NCBI RefSeq assembly: GCF_001625655.1 | Contig: NZ_AUYB01000122.1 | Location: 17,205 to 81,204, forward strand | Direction of reading: 5' to 3' | DNA: 64,000 bases | Origin: Pseudoalteromonas luteoviolacea DSM 6061 | Lineage (GTDB): Bacteria > Pseudomonadota > Gammaproteobacteria > Enterobacterales > Alteromonadaceae | Part shown: positions 45,001-52,736 of the stretch, one piece after another | Layout: each line of letters begins with the position of its first letter | Position numbering within the stretch: position 1 is the stretch's first letter | Notes under the pieces: model-generated | The model's input: only the letters and a program-made list of their open reading frames with translations | Database searches by the model: none | What the model was told of the DNA's origin: nothing | Made by a program: the position numbers and the translations under genes

Positions 45001-47936
45001 GCTATGAAAAAGGCATTCATGACCATGATGCAGCGATGATTTTGAGTAATCTATTGGGGCAGAAAAAAGCGTTGAAGTTGCTCATTTATCCCAGTTCAGC
45101 CCGTATTGTTGCGCAGCTATATTTTAGTCAAATGAAGCGCCAAACTCAGGCTAAATGGACCGAGCAATCAAAGCAAGCTGAGTTAATGTCTAGCATGCTT
45201 GGCGATACGCGTTTTCAAGCTCAACTCGTAGCAGCGCTAAGTATTGAGATTGAGGCCTTTGCGGACAAACATTTACCACAGTATTTGGCTTATCTACCTA
45301 AACTTTCTATTGCGCTGAGCGCTGAATACCTTGTTAAGGAACTGGCAAACGGTCAAAAAGAAGTTTGTTTTGCGATGTCGGATCAGGTTAAAAAGGTGTC
45401 TGAGCAGTTTAGTAGTGTGGCTAAAACTAAGGGCTTTACTAAGTCTTTGAACGAAACGTTGAACACGCTGGGATGTTTGCAAGAACAAGCAGTTATGATG
45501 GCTAGCTGGTTAAATGCCTATGGGCTTCAGCAAGCATCACATGCAAAGATTGCGCAAGACGTGTTACTTGAATCGGCAAATGTGTTGTTATTACAGCACC
45601 TTAATATTGCTAAATTTGTTGCGCAAGATGTGACGGTATCAAATTCTATCAGTGGACTATTGGGACAACATAGCCGTATTGATGAGCAGTCACTGATGCT
45701 GGACTATTCAGAGTTTTATGCGCGAACTTCGGATTATCTTGCTCAGCATGTACCTGGGTTTTCTCATTATCATGAAATTAAATCTGAGATATTGGTTGAA
45801 CAAAAAGAGCGCTTGCAGCTGGATGAGTTCAAACCAAGGCCTCTGAGCTCTTTTGTTCGTAACCAGCTTATCGACAAAGTTTATTTCCCAATTATTGGTG
45901 ACAACCTTGCTAAACAGATCGGCGCGTCTGGCAGCAATAAACGAACAGACTTGATGGGGATGTTATTACTTATCTCACCACCGGGATATGGTAAAACAAC
46001 GCTTATTGAATATGTTGCAAACCGCCTAGGTTTGACGTTTGTAAAAGTGAACTGTCCGTCCATTGGTCATGACCAGGTATCGTTGGATCCTGCGCAAGCC
46101 ATTAACGCTACAGCTGCCAAAGAAATTGAAAAAATCAATCAAAGCTTTGAAATGGGCAACAACGTAATGCTCTACTTGGATGATATTCAGCATACTAACC
46201 CAGAGTTTTTGCAGAAGTTCATTTCACTCTGTGATGGCTCAAGGCGTATTGATGGGGTTTGGAATGGGCGAAGCAAAACCTATGATTTACGTGGTAAAAA
46301 ATTTGCTGTTGTGATGGCAGGTAACCCATATACGGAATCAGGTGAAAGCTTTAAAATCCCAGATATGTTGGCAAACCGTGCTGATATCTATAATTTGGGT
46401 GATACTCTATCGGGCTGCGAGCAAGAGTTTGCAATGAGCTTCATAGAAAATGCGTTGACCTCAAATGCAGTGCTCGCACCTTTAGCAAACCGCAATATGG
46501 CGGATTTGTATAAGCTTGTTAGGATCAGTGAAGGGGAAGATATTTCGTTAAATGAGCTTGAGCACAACTATTCTCAAGCGCAAGCAAATGAAATTGTCTC
46601 GGTACTACAAAAGCTGATCACCATCCGAAATACCGTGCTGAAAGTAAACGCCCAATACATTGCGTCAGCTGCTCAGGATGATGACTATCGAACAGAGCCA
46701 CCGTTTAAGTTACAAGGGAGCTACCGTAACATGAACAAAATGGCAGAAAAGGTAGTCGCGGCGATGAATGACGAGGAACTAGAAAACCTCATTCAGGATC
46801 ATTATCGTGGTGAAGCACAAACTCTGAGTAAGGGCAGTGAAGAGAATTTGCTGAAACTGGCTGAGCTGAGAGGAACACTGGCTGGCGAAGATGAAGTTAG
46901 GTGGAAGCAAATTTTAGCGGACTATGCGCTATTAAACAGAGCCAATGATGCCGGTAGCCCTGCATTATTGGCTGTTGAACAGTTAAGCGAGCTAAACGAA
47001 TCACTGTCAAGCATTGCGTCTAAGCTTGATAAAGAGCAGCTTACTCATGACTATTCGCAACTACTGCAAAGCTTAACGAGTACAGTACAAGCGCAGGATA
47101 TAAAGCCAAATCTAGATTTACTAGCGCAAACACTCACCCAAGGAGCACAGCAGTCACCATTAACAGGGTCACTAGACAAGCTCACTGAGTTGTTAAGTAC
47201 ACAACATGCTCAAGTACTTGCTCAAAAAGAGCAAAGTGCTGAGCAAGTTTTGGAGAAGCAAGGCTCGCTGTTCGCGCAATTAGGCAATGAGCTTGGCCAA
47301 GTGTCCCGAGCGCTGTCACAGCAGTCAGAGCAACAGCAAGAACTGGTTGAACATGCTAAACAACATGACACAGTTGGTGCTGGGATTTTCGAGCAGTTGG
47401 CTAAGATCGCAAGGTTACAGGAGGCGCAAAACCCTGAACAGCATCAAGCCAAGCAAGCAGAGCTGTTGTTGCAAATCAATGAGTCTTTGCAAAATGCTGC
47501 CTCACATGAGGGCACTCAGCAGGGGTTGAAGGGATTAGCAAATCAGCTGGTTCATGTGCTTGAAACGAATCAAACGCAAAGCACAGAGCAATTAAATAAA
47601 GTGTTGAACGTTCAGCAGCAAATTCACGATGCATTGTCGACTAAAGCAGATATACAAGGCACGGCACTGGAAAAACTCACTATGCAGGTTGCACAAGTGA
47701 GTGAATCATTTGGCTCGCGTCAGGCTACGCCAAGTGAAGATGTTGCGCTCGCCTTGAGTGAACTGGTTAACAATACTTTGCCGCAACTGCTTGCCAATGC
47801 CAGTGAAGCAAATGGGTTAGATCCAGAGCTAAGCCGAAAAGTGGATGTCATTTTAGAGCGACTTTCTAGGATAGAAAGTTTGCCTTCTGGAGGCCAAGGC
47901 TCGGCTCAAAGTGGCGACAATCCCTACATGCTCTAA
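42090..47936 (+). CDS. giant AAA-type ATPase (DNA repair ATPase family), 1948 residues
   Basis: A 1948-residue soluble protein. Residues 1-450 are beta-rich (many propeller-like strands: GDKLTDVRVFRWEIAAD, HIFN), 460-850 are coiled coil, 850-1240 helical, and the AAA module is at about 1270-1480: Walker A PPGYGKTT (G1299-T1304), Walker B MLYLDDIQ (D1364-D1365), sensor-like AVVMAGNP, and an arginine-rich ADIYNLGD segment. The C-terminal 450 residues are Q-rich coiled coil. Annotation pipelines call such proteins DNA repair ATPase, on weak grounds. Their repeated linkage to PspA and flotillin genes suggests instead a remodelling engine for membrane-bound assemblies, comparable in logic to Vps4 acting on ESCRT-III. 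That analogy is inference. ATP binding and hydrolysis motifs are intact. Confidence 0.82.
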   Translation: MTDSANNAALEQGSYDLIKRRLSNSGAQLRKDIDALNQNRIETFGSTEIKVKGRARVRTEHNCIPRDIVLIGDKLIFAYNVFIGLKKNIHVSDVFSVQKLVDQDDHYEVEAYPSETKFLTDNRFLRDFEELYTYYKETRLQHLFQQSGKLYAVFQIGDKLTDVRVFRWEIAADNTLDYIDNRGERDINGSQDYDFEWIKTDRSDHVEGRFPHINILDRVFVETVGGDLTIKIDNNTESGEGIYAEPVDDKNQSLADCEVEYAQLGEIILLKVLPYREKVWRHYIFNCITQKVIRQDAISDACVQLPDDHGVIYPGGYYLQSGQTRHFDDQIENLEFHKQIKSPNGEDVLYVFYEPTEGRYALFAYNLIEKNLQNPIYCHGYGVYDDGLTITFKAEKEEAERVHPIQVWDSPFCSVEYAANAPTPTSMLGKIGNPDLVRGISDLYSVCKAINEQNPNVSHYESLISLTRSILDRYHWLTESEFATLNGQLHEIFETSEQVLDEFEKVSQIQETAKKALVDIQAQYKETTKDIRPDSFKLATEFVTGLESLKLLKGKIISLEEVKYINLEALTALQQQLDEKTLDLSQATAQFLQQDTALAPYHEKLDELTGLSEKSESVTELNGFLEALDTLGSELDLLNHTMLDLEIDDSRVRTQILEDVSGVYALVNRAKASIEIRRKSLGSVEAKAEFAARFKLFSQSITSSLNNARTPEQCDEQLSRLLIQLEELESQFSEYDEYLAEIMAKRDDVYESFEAHKQQLIDERQRRALNLANAAERILQGVTRRSQNFTEIDEINSYFASDPMISKLRSLTQELKELGDEIKADDIQAKLKACKDQGIRSLRDKQDIYSDGGNSVKIGKHSFGVNKQLLDLTLLPRDEDLMFHLTGTEYFESIQNKQIREKLLTYRPYWQQNLVSENQSIYRGEFLAAQVLQAANDASHSLTFTALETAIQEDRILPLVQKFAEPRYQEGYEKGIHDHDAAMILSNLLGQKKALKLLIYPSSARIVAQLYFSQMKRQTQAKWTEQSKQAELMSSMLGDTRFQAQLVAALSIEIEAFADKHLPQYLAYLPKLSIALSAEYLVKELANGQKEVCFAMSDQVKKVSEQFSSVAKTKGFTKSLNETLNTLGCLQEQAVMMASWLNAYGLQQASHAKIAQDVLLESANVLLLQHLNIAKFVAQDVTVSNSISGLLGQHSRIDEQSLMLDYSEFYARTSDYLAQHVPGFSHYHEIKSEILVEQKERLQLDEFKPRPLSSFVRNQLIDKVYFPIIGDNLAKQIGASGSNKRTDLMGMLLLISPPGYGKTTLIEYVANRLGLTFVKVNCPSIGHDQVSLDPAQAINATAAKEIEKINQSFEMGNNVMLYLDDIQHTNPEFLQKFISLCDGSRRIDGVWNGRSKTYDLRGKKFAVVMAGNPYTESGESFKIPDMLANRADIYNLGDTLSGCEQEFAMSFIENALTSNAVLAPLANRNMADLYKLVRISEGEDISLNELEHNYSQAQANEIVSVLQKLITIRNTVLKVNAQYIASAAQDDDYRTEPPFKLQGSYRNMNKMAEKVVAAMNDEELENLIQDHYRGEAQTLSKGSEENLLKLAELRGTLAGEDEVRWKQILADYALLNRANDAGSPALLAVEQLSELNESLSSIASKLDKEQLTHDYSQLLQSLTSTVQAQDIKPNLDLLAQTLTQGAQQSPLTGSLDKLTELLSTQHAQVLAQKEQSAEQVLEKQGSLFAQLGNELGQVSRALSQQSEQQQELVEHAKQHDTVGAGIFEQLAKIARLQEAQNPEQHQAKQAELLLQINESLQNAASHEGTQQGLKGLANQLVHVLETNQTQSTEQLNKVLNVQQQIHDALSTKADIQGTALEKLTMQVAQVSESFGSRQATPSEDVALALSELVNNTLPQLLANASEANGLDPELSRKVDVILERLSRIESLPSGGQGSAQSGDNPYML

Positions 47937-47941
47937 ATGCT

Positions 47942-47969
47942 AAAAGCCGGCTATCAAGCCGGCTTTTTT
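47942..47969 (+). terminator. strong terminator of the PspA-flotillin cluster
   Basis: AAAAGCCGGC (47942-47951) pairs perfectly with GCCGGCTTTT (47958-47967), T-run to 47969, only five bases past the ATPase stop. Confidence 0.92.
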
Positions 47970-47977
47970 ATCTACTA

Positions 47978-48077
47978 TGATCCACCCTAATTAGCGTAGA
48001 CACTTTTCAGACTTATTTTGGAGAGTGTAATGCAATCAATAGTTAAGCGTACTCAACGCGATTATTCTTTAGCCTCA
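47978..48077 (+). mobile_element. relic left end of an IS3-family element
   Basis: TGATCCACCC at 47978 resembles the terminal repeat of IS3-type elements common in Pseudoalteromonas. It is followed by a leader with GGAGAG at 48020 and an ATG at 48030 encoding MQSIVKRTQRDYSLA, the N-terminus of an IS3 OrfA (helix-turn-helix transposase subunit). After about residue 15 the similarity stops and the frame ends at 48093-48095. Only about 100 bases of the element remain; no OrfB or right end is here. It sits just upstream of the sigma-54 promoter at 48168 and may have rearranged this region. The match is from memory of such sequences. Confidence 0.55.
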
Positions 48078-48100
48078 CTTTTCCCAATTTTGTAATTTAT

Positions 48101-48114
48101 TCCCATATCTGGGA
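48101..48114. promoter_or_regulatory. inverted repeat, possible enhancer site for a sigma-54 activator
   Basis: TCCCA-TATC-TGGGA is a perfect inverted repeat centred about 87 bases before the predicted sigma-54 start. Its spacing fits an upstream activating site for an NtrC-family protein such as the one encoded at 52737. Confidence 0.4.
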
Positions 48115-48167
48115 TGAAAAAAGCGCTCAACAATTACTTAAGTTTAATTAAAACATGCAGTTACGTT

Positions 48168-48184
48168 TTGGTATGCATTTCGCT
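48168..48184 (+). promoter_or_regulatory. sigma-54 promoter of the exporter operon
   Basis: TTGGTATG (-24 element, 48168-48175) and TTTCGCT (-12 element) show GG-N10-GC spacing, GG at 48170-48171 and GC at 48182-48183. It differs from the consensus TTGGCACG-N4-TTGCT at three positions. The start site would be near 48195, 25 bases before the ATG at 48220. The operon ends in a sigma-54 activator and a kinase, which supports the call. Confidence 0.7.
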
Positions 48185-48219
48185 CTTATTGGTTCTAGTT
48201 TTTATCAGTAAGGGTGAGT

Positions 48220-49476
48220 ATGGATATCAAAGACTCTCTAGCGAAAAGTAAAAAGCGTGAACTTCCTTTCAAGGAAGTTGTAGTCAGTGTGGTGAGTTTA
48301 CTTTTGATTTTAGTTTTCTCAGTTGCAGATTTTCATGAAGAGACTGTTGAACAGGAAGATCTAGTGTTTGCACAAGTGCAGAGTGGGCCACTGGAGTTGG
48401 TTGTTTCTGGGTTTGGGCATTTACGTTCAAAACATAGCCGCTTCATCACTTCGAGTCGTATAGCACAGGTTGAAGAGGTATTACTCTTGCCTGGTAGTCG
48501 CGTCAATGCTGATTCAATCATTATGCGCTTGTCAAACCCAAGCTTGCAACAAGCACTGATGCGCAGTCGTCTTGCGCTAGCAAGACAAACAGCGAGTTTT
48601 GAGGCTTTAAATCTAAGTCAAAAGAGCGATCTTTTGTCTCAGCAGGGTCAACTTACTTTACTAAACAGTGAGTTAGCTAATGCACAACTGAGAGAGGAAG
48701 CTGAGGCAAAATTGATTTCTAGTGGGATAGTATCGGCGCTGGATCATCGTCGCTCCGTGTTAGCCGTACAGCAGTTAAGTGAACGGGTTGGTTTAGCTAA
48801 ACAGCAATTGGAACAAACCAAAGCGCTGCATACCCAGCGGTTAAGTGTTGAACGCAAATTAATTAATGAGCTGGAGTTGAGTTATCAGGCCGCCAAAGAA
48901 AATGTGGACAAGTTACAAGTAAGAGCTGGTATCGAGGGCATGTTATTGGAAGTTAACATTGAACAAGGGCAATCAGTTCAAATTGGGGCACCTTTAGCTT
49001 TGGTTGGCAGTGAGCGAACATTATTGGCAGATCTACAAGTGCCAGAGAAACAAGCAAGCCGTGTTGAAGTTGGACAGCTTGGCATCATTAACACGTTTAG
49101 TGGTGAGGTTAGCGCGAAGGTGAACCGTATTGACCCTGTCGTTAGAGAAGGGCGGATCTTAGTCGAATTGGAGTTAACAGGGGAGTTACCAGACAATGCT
49201 CGGCCGGCGTTATCGATAGAAGGCAAAGTGATCACTGAAAAGCGAACCTCGGCACTGTCCATTCAAAAGCCAAGTTACGTCTCTGAGCAATCCAGCACTG
49301 CTATGTATGTTCTTAATCAAGACACAAATCAGCTAGTTAAAACTCAATTGGAGTTTGGTAAACTCGCAGGCAACGCCATCGAAATTCGATCTGGTGCTAA
49401 AGCCGGCGAGCAAATCGTAATCTCGGATATGTCCGACTTTAAACATCTCGCACAAATAACAATAAATCACCAGTAA
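48220..49476 (+). CDS. periplasmic adaptor (HlyD/MacA-like membrane fusion protein)
   Basis: A 418-residue membrane fusion protein from the ATG at 48220 (AAGGG upstream; a GTG at 48214 is possible). A transmembrane helix (about 16-35) anchors it; the periplasmic part has a first lipoyl half, a long alpha-hairpin (about 105-225; RSRLALARQTASFEALNLSQ and RVGLAKQQLEQTKAL), the second half (LQVRAGIEGMLLEVNIEQGQSV), then beta-barrel and proximal domains (LADLQVPEKQASRVEVGQ). It would bridge the inner-membrane ABC exporter to a TolC-type outer-membrane channel, which is not encoded here. Confidence 0.87.
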   Translation: MDIKDSLAKSKKRELPFKEVVVSVVSLLLILVFSVADFHEETVEQEDLVFAQVQSGPLELVVSGFGHLRSKHSRFITSSRIAQVEEVLLLPGSRVNADSIIMRLSNPSLQQALMRSRLALARQTASFEALNLSQKSDLLSQQGQLTLLNSELANAQLREEAEAKLISSGIVSALDHRRSVLAVQQLSERVGLAKQQLEQTKALHTQRLSVERKLINELELSYQAAKENVDKLQVRAGIEGMLLEVNIEQGQSVQIGAPLALVGSERTLLADLQVPEKQASRVEVGQLGIINTFSGEVSAKVNRIDPVVREGRILVELELTGELPDNARPALSIEGKVITEKRTSALSIQKPSYVSEQSSTAMYVLNQDTNQLVKTQLEFGKLAGNAIEIRSGAKAGEQIVISDMSDFKHLAQITINHQ

Positions 49477-49489
49477 AAAGGAATCAATC

Positions 49490-50224
49490 ATGGCTAACAC
49501 ACCCGTAATCGAGCTCATTAACGTATCAAAAGTCTATGTTAGTGGGGGCGTCGAGACGCAGGCACTCAGTGAAATTAATCTAAATGTCCACAAAGGTGAT
49601 TACGTAGCAATCAGTGGTCCATCTGGCTGTGGCAAGTCAACGCTTTTAAGCTTAATGGGGCTACTCGACGACATTACTGAAGGATGTTACAAAATCGAAG
49701 GCGTGGATACCCAAAGCCTTGATTTGGACACTTTGGCCGAGCTGAGAAATTTACACATTGGGTTTATATTTCAATCATTCAACCTGATTGATGAGTTAAG
49801 TGTTTTTGACAATGTTGCGTTGCCCTTAATTTACCGAGAGCAATCATTGAGCCAGCAAGGCATTGCAGACAGAGTACACAAAGCGCTTTCCCAAGTAGAA
49901 ATTGCCCATAGAGCAGATCATAAGCCCAATCAATTGTCTGGTGGTCAGCAGCAAAGAGTCGCTATCGCCAGAGCGCTTGCTGGAGAGCCGAGTATTTTGC
50001 TGGTGGATGAACCCACAGGTAATTTGGACTCCAAAAATGGCGATGCTGTAATGGCTATTTTGGACAAGTTGAATGAGCAAGGTACGACTATTTGTATGGT
50101 AACTCATGACCCCCGTTATGCAGGTTATGCAAAAAGACAAGTAAAGCTGTTAGACGGTGAGGTGCTGCAAGATCAATCGGCCGAGCAACAAGCGAAAGAT
50201 TATCAAACGGAGGAGGTACTATGA
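49490..50224 (+). CDS. ABC transporter ATP-binding subunit (MacB/LolD type)
   Basis: A 244-residue nucleotide-binding subunit. Walker A GPSGCGKST, Q-loop FQSFNLIDELS, ABC signature LSGGQQQR, Walker B ILLVDEPTG and switch histidine in VTHDPRYAGYA are all intact. The fold and GLLDDITEGCYKIEG stretch are of the MacB/LolD/FtsE group that pairs with FtsX-type permeases in mechanotransmission exporters. It follows the fusion protein by 13 bases, and its stop overlaps the permease start (ATGA), so translation is coupled. Confidence 0.92.
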   Translation: MANTPVIELINVSKVYVSGGVETQALSEINLNVHKGDYVAISGPSGCGKSTLLSLMGLLDDITEGCYKIEGVDTQSLDLDTLAELRNLHIGFIFQSFNLIDELSVFDNVALPLIYREQSLSQQGIADRVHKALSQVEIAHRADHKPNQLSGGQQQRVAIARALAGEPSILLVDEPTGNLDSKNGDAVMAILDKLNEQGTTICMVTHDPRYAGYAKRQVKLLDGEVLQDQSAEQQAKDYQTEEVL

Positions 50225-52653
50225 ATATAGTCCGCTTCAATAATCAATTTAAGCTTGCGGTTCAATCGCTGCGTCAAGCGAAAGGGTTTTCGAGCGCAAT
50301 TATACTAACTTTGTCACTGACCCTAGCGTGTTTTTTTGTCGTTATGAGTCTAGTGAGTAGTTACTTTGTTAAGCCTCTCAACGTTGAAAACGAGCAGCGT
50401 CTTGTAATTGTCGAACAAGAAAATGTTTATGAGGATAAAAGTAGCCCTGGTTATCAGAGCTTTCAATCTATAGAGCACTGGTACAAAAACAATCAGGTAT
50501 TTGAAAAGGCCGCAGCGGTTGTCTCTGGTCAAAAGATAATTAGGAATTTGCCAGGTCAGCCAAAAATTGAAGTGACTTACGCATCAGATGAATACTATGA
50601 ACTATTCAGAATGCCAATTCTGCTTGGCAGACATACTGAGCCAGTTAGTCATTTGGGAGAAAAAATCCAAGAAGTGGTTATTTCTTATCAATTTTGGCAA
50701 AAGTATTTTGATGGTCAGGAATCAGTCATTGGTAAATCGATACAGACTAATGACGCGCAGTTCACTATCGTGGGCGTTGTCGATCAAAGTTTCAGTGATC
50801 CGTTCATGTTTAACAAAGGCAAGGGACAAATCTGGTTTAAATTTAGTGCGGATGCGCGATATTACAGAGAAGAGAACCCAAGCCCATGGTACAACCTTTT
50901 TGGCACGCTCAAGTTAGTTGGTGTGCTAAAAGAAGGGGAAACAAACAGTTCGGCAAAGGCGCAGCTACATCAGGTACTACAAGACATAAAATCACAGTGG
51001 AAGGAAGGGTTCCCAAATATTGTTGATTTAGTACCCATTGTTACTAGTTTTAGAAAGGCAGAGTTGGGCGATAACAATTATCTGGCATTGCTGTTATTAG
51101 CTGGGGTTATTGGATTGGTGTTAATCGCATTGCTTAATGTCAGTAACTTGTTTGTCTCGCGCGCTGTAGTAAAGCACAAACAACTTGCACTACAAGCGGT
51201 ACTAGGCGCCAAACGCAAAGTGATCTTCCAAAGTATTCTACTAGAGACGTCGGTGCTCATGGCGTTGTCTGTATTTATAGCACTATTTTTAGCTGCGTGG
51301 GGTATCAAGCTTTTCAAGGCACTCGGCATGGGGTTTTTACCTTTAGTGTCCAGTTTAACACTTGACTCTATGGTACTAGTCAGTGCCTTGCTATGTTGTA
51401 TTGTGTTTGCGTGGCTTTTTGCTTGGGTATCAAGCCGTTTGATTAACTTCTCTCAGTTAAGGGCGCAAGTGCAATCGTCTGGTAAAGGCGCTGTGAGCCA
51501 AATTAGTGCCAAGACGGTTAAAATAATGATCGCTGTGCAATTGTTTGTCGCTTCTTGTCTGGTGATTGGTTCGACTATGGTACTGAGCAAAAGTCTTGAA
51601 ACGCTCCACAGGCCACTAGGTAGTGATATTGATAATTTGTACGCGGTGCAAATTTATGTGCCGGGTCTAGATGATGACCTAAGTGTCCGGTACAAATACA
51701 TCGAGTTGTATCGACAAGCCTTGTATCAAATTGATGGCGTGACCAAAGTTGGCCATGGTGGCAGTCCCGTTGAGTACAATATTCGCGCTAGTACGGTGAC
51801 GGATATGTCAGGTAAAGAAAGTGTGTTCATTCCACAAGCGTGGGTAGGACAAGACTATTTTGAAATGACAGGCCTTAAAATTATTGAAGGGCGCACATTT
51901 AGTGAAGCGGCATTACGTGGCGAGAAACATGAATTTTTGGTCACTAAAGCGGTGAATGATTTGCTCAAACCTGATGGGAGCTTACTGGGAGAAAAGTTTT
52001 TAAGCTTTGACCCTGACAACCCTGTTGAGGTTGTAGGCATTACTGAAAACTTTAATCATCCCAAATCGTTTGGTAAGCACCGAGGTCGCCATTTTTGGTG
52101 GGCATCTCAAGCTTATTCATTCCCATATATTGTAAAAATGGAAGAAGGCAAAGCCCTAAATCGTGAATTAGTTTTTCAAGCTGCACACACTGTAGATGAA
52201 CGAGCTGGGCTTTGGAGATTGACAGATTTTGAAAAGGAATATGCACTGATGACATATATGGAGCGAATCACGCGCAACCTTTGTATTATGCTTGCTCTAT
52301 TTACGCTGTTTTTAGCTGGAATCGGTATTTATGGGGTGCTGAGCTATAACTTGGGGCTACGCCGCTATGAACTTGGGATCCGAATGGCATTAGGTGCAAA
52401 GAATAAAAAGCTCTATAAACAGCTTTTTCAAGACACTATAATGCCTTTGGCAGCAGCGTTTTGTCTTGCAGTCGGTGTATGTGTGCTTGGCTACAGGTTG
52501 TTTGGTAAGCAAGTTCAGGAATACATGCTGCTTAACCCTGTATGGTTAACCGGTGTATGTATTGGTATATTGGGATTTGCTCTGTTCGCAACTTTATACC
52601 CAATGAGTAAAGTATTGAAAGCTAAACCAATGGCGTCACTGCGTCAGGAATAA
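50221..52653 (+). CDS. ABC transporter permease with two FtsX/MacB-type modules
   Basis: An 810-residue inner-membrane permease made of two FtsX-like halves. The first begins with TM1 at about 20-42, a MacB-like periplasmic domain to about 265, then three helices (about 280-300, 335-360, 383-405). The second half repeats this with TM at about 437-455, a periplasmic domain, and three helices near 680-700, 735-755 and 770-795 (signature phrases LRRYELGIRMALGAKNKKLYKQLF and FKALGMGFLPL). As both modules sit on one chain, one copy with two ATPases could form the transporter. The exported substrate is unknown; antibiotics, peptides or lipoproteins are typical of the group. Confidence 0.88.
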   Translation: MNIVRFNNQFKLAVQSLRQAKGFSSAIILTLSLTLACFFVVMSLVSSYFVKPLNVENEQRLVIVEQENVYEDKSSPGYQSFQSIEHWYKNNQVFEKAAAVVSGQKIIRNLPGQPKIEVTYASDEYYELFRMPILLGRHTEPVSHLGEKIQEVVISYQFWQKYFDGQESVIGKSIQTNDAQFTIVGVVDQSFSDPFMFNKGKGQIWFKFSADARYYREENPSPWYNLFGTLKLVGVLKEGETNSSAKAQLHQVLQDIKSQWKEGFPNIVDLVPIVTSFRKAELGDNNYLALLLLAGVIGLVLIALLNVSNLFVSRAVVKHKQLALQAVLGAKRKVIFQSILLETSVLMALSVFIALFLAAWGIKLFKALGMGFLPLVSSLTLDSMVLVSALLCCIVFAWLFAWVSSRLINFSQLRAQVQSSGKGAVSQISAKTVKIMIAVQLFVASCLVIGSTMVLSKSLETLHRPLGSDIDNLYAVQIYVPGLDDDLSVRYKYIELYRQALYQIDGVTKVGHGGSPVEYNIRASTVTDMSGKESVFIPQAWVGQDYFEMTGLKIIEGRTFSEAALRGEKHEFLVTKAVNDLLKPDGSLLGEKFLSFDPDNPVEVVGITENFNHPKSFGKHRGRHFWWASQAYSFPYIVKMEEGKALNRELVFQAAHTVDERAGLWRLTDFEKEYALMTYMERITRNLCIMLALFTLFLAGIGIYGVLSYNLGLRRYELGIRMALGAKNKKLYKQLFQDTIMPLAAAFCLAVGVCVLGYRLFGKQVQEYMLLNPVWLTGVCIGILGFALFATLYPMSKVLKAKPMASLRQE

Positions 52654-52663
52654 CATGCGGAGA

Positions 52664-52687
52664 TGGAGTTGCATTCATGCAGCTCCA
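52664..52687 (+). terminator. hairpin between permease and regulator genes
   Basis: TGGAGTTGCA (52664-52673) pairs with TGCAGCTCCA (52678-52687), one G-U pair, around TTCA. No strong T-run follows, so it may be a partial terminator separating exporter and regulator expression. Confidence 0.55.
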
Positions 52688-52736
52688 GTTTGCTTAGTAA
52701 TGCAAGCTGGTAAAAGTACGAAATCAGTATGGAAAT

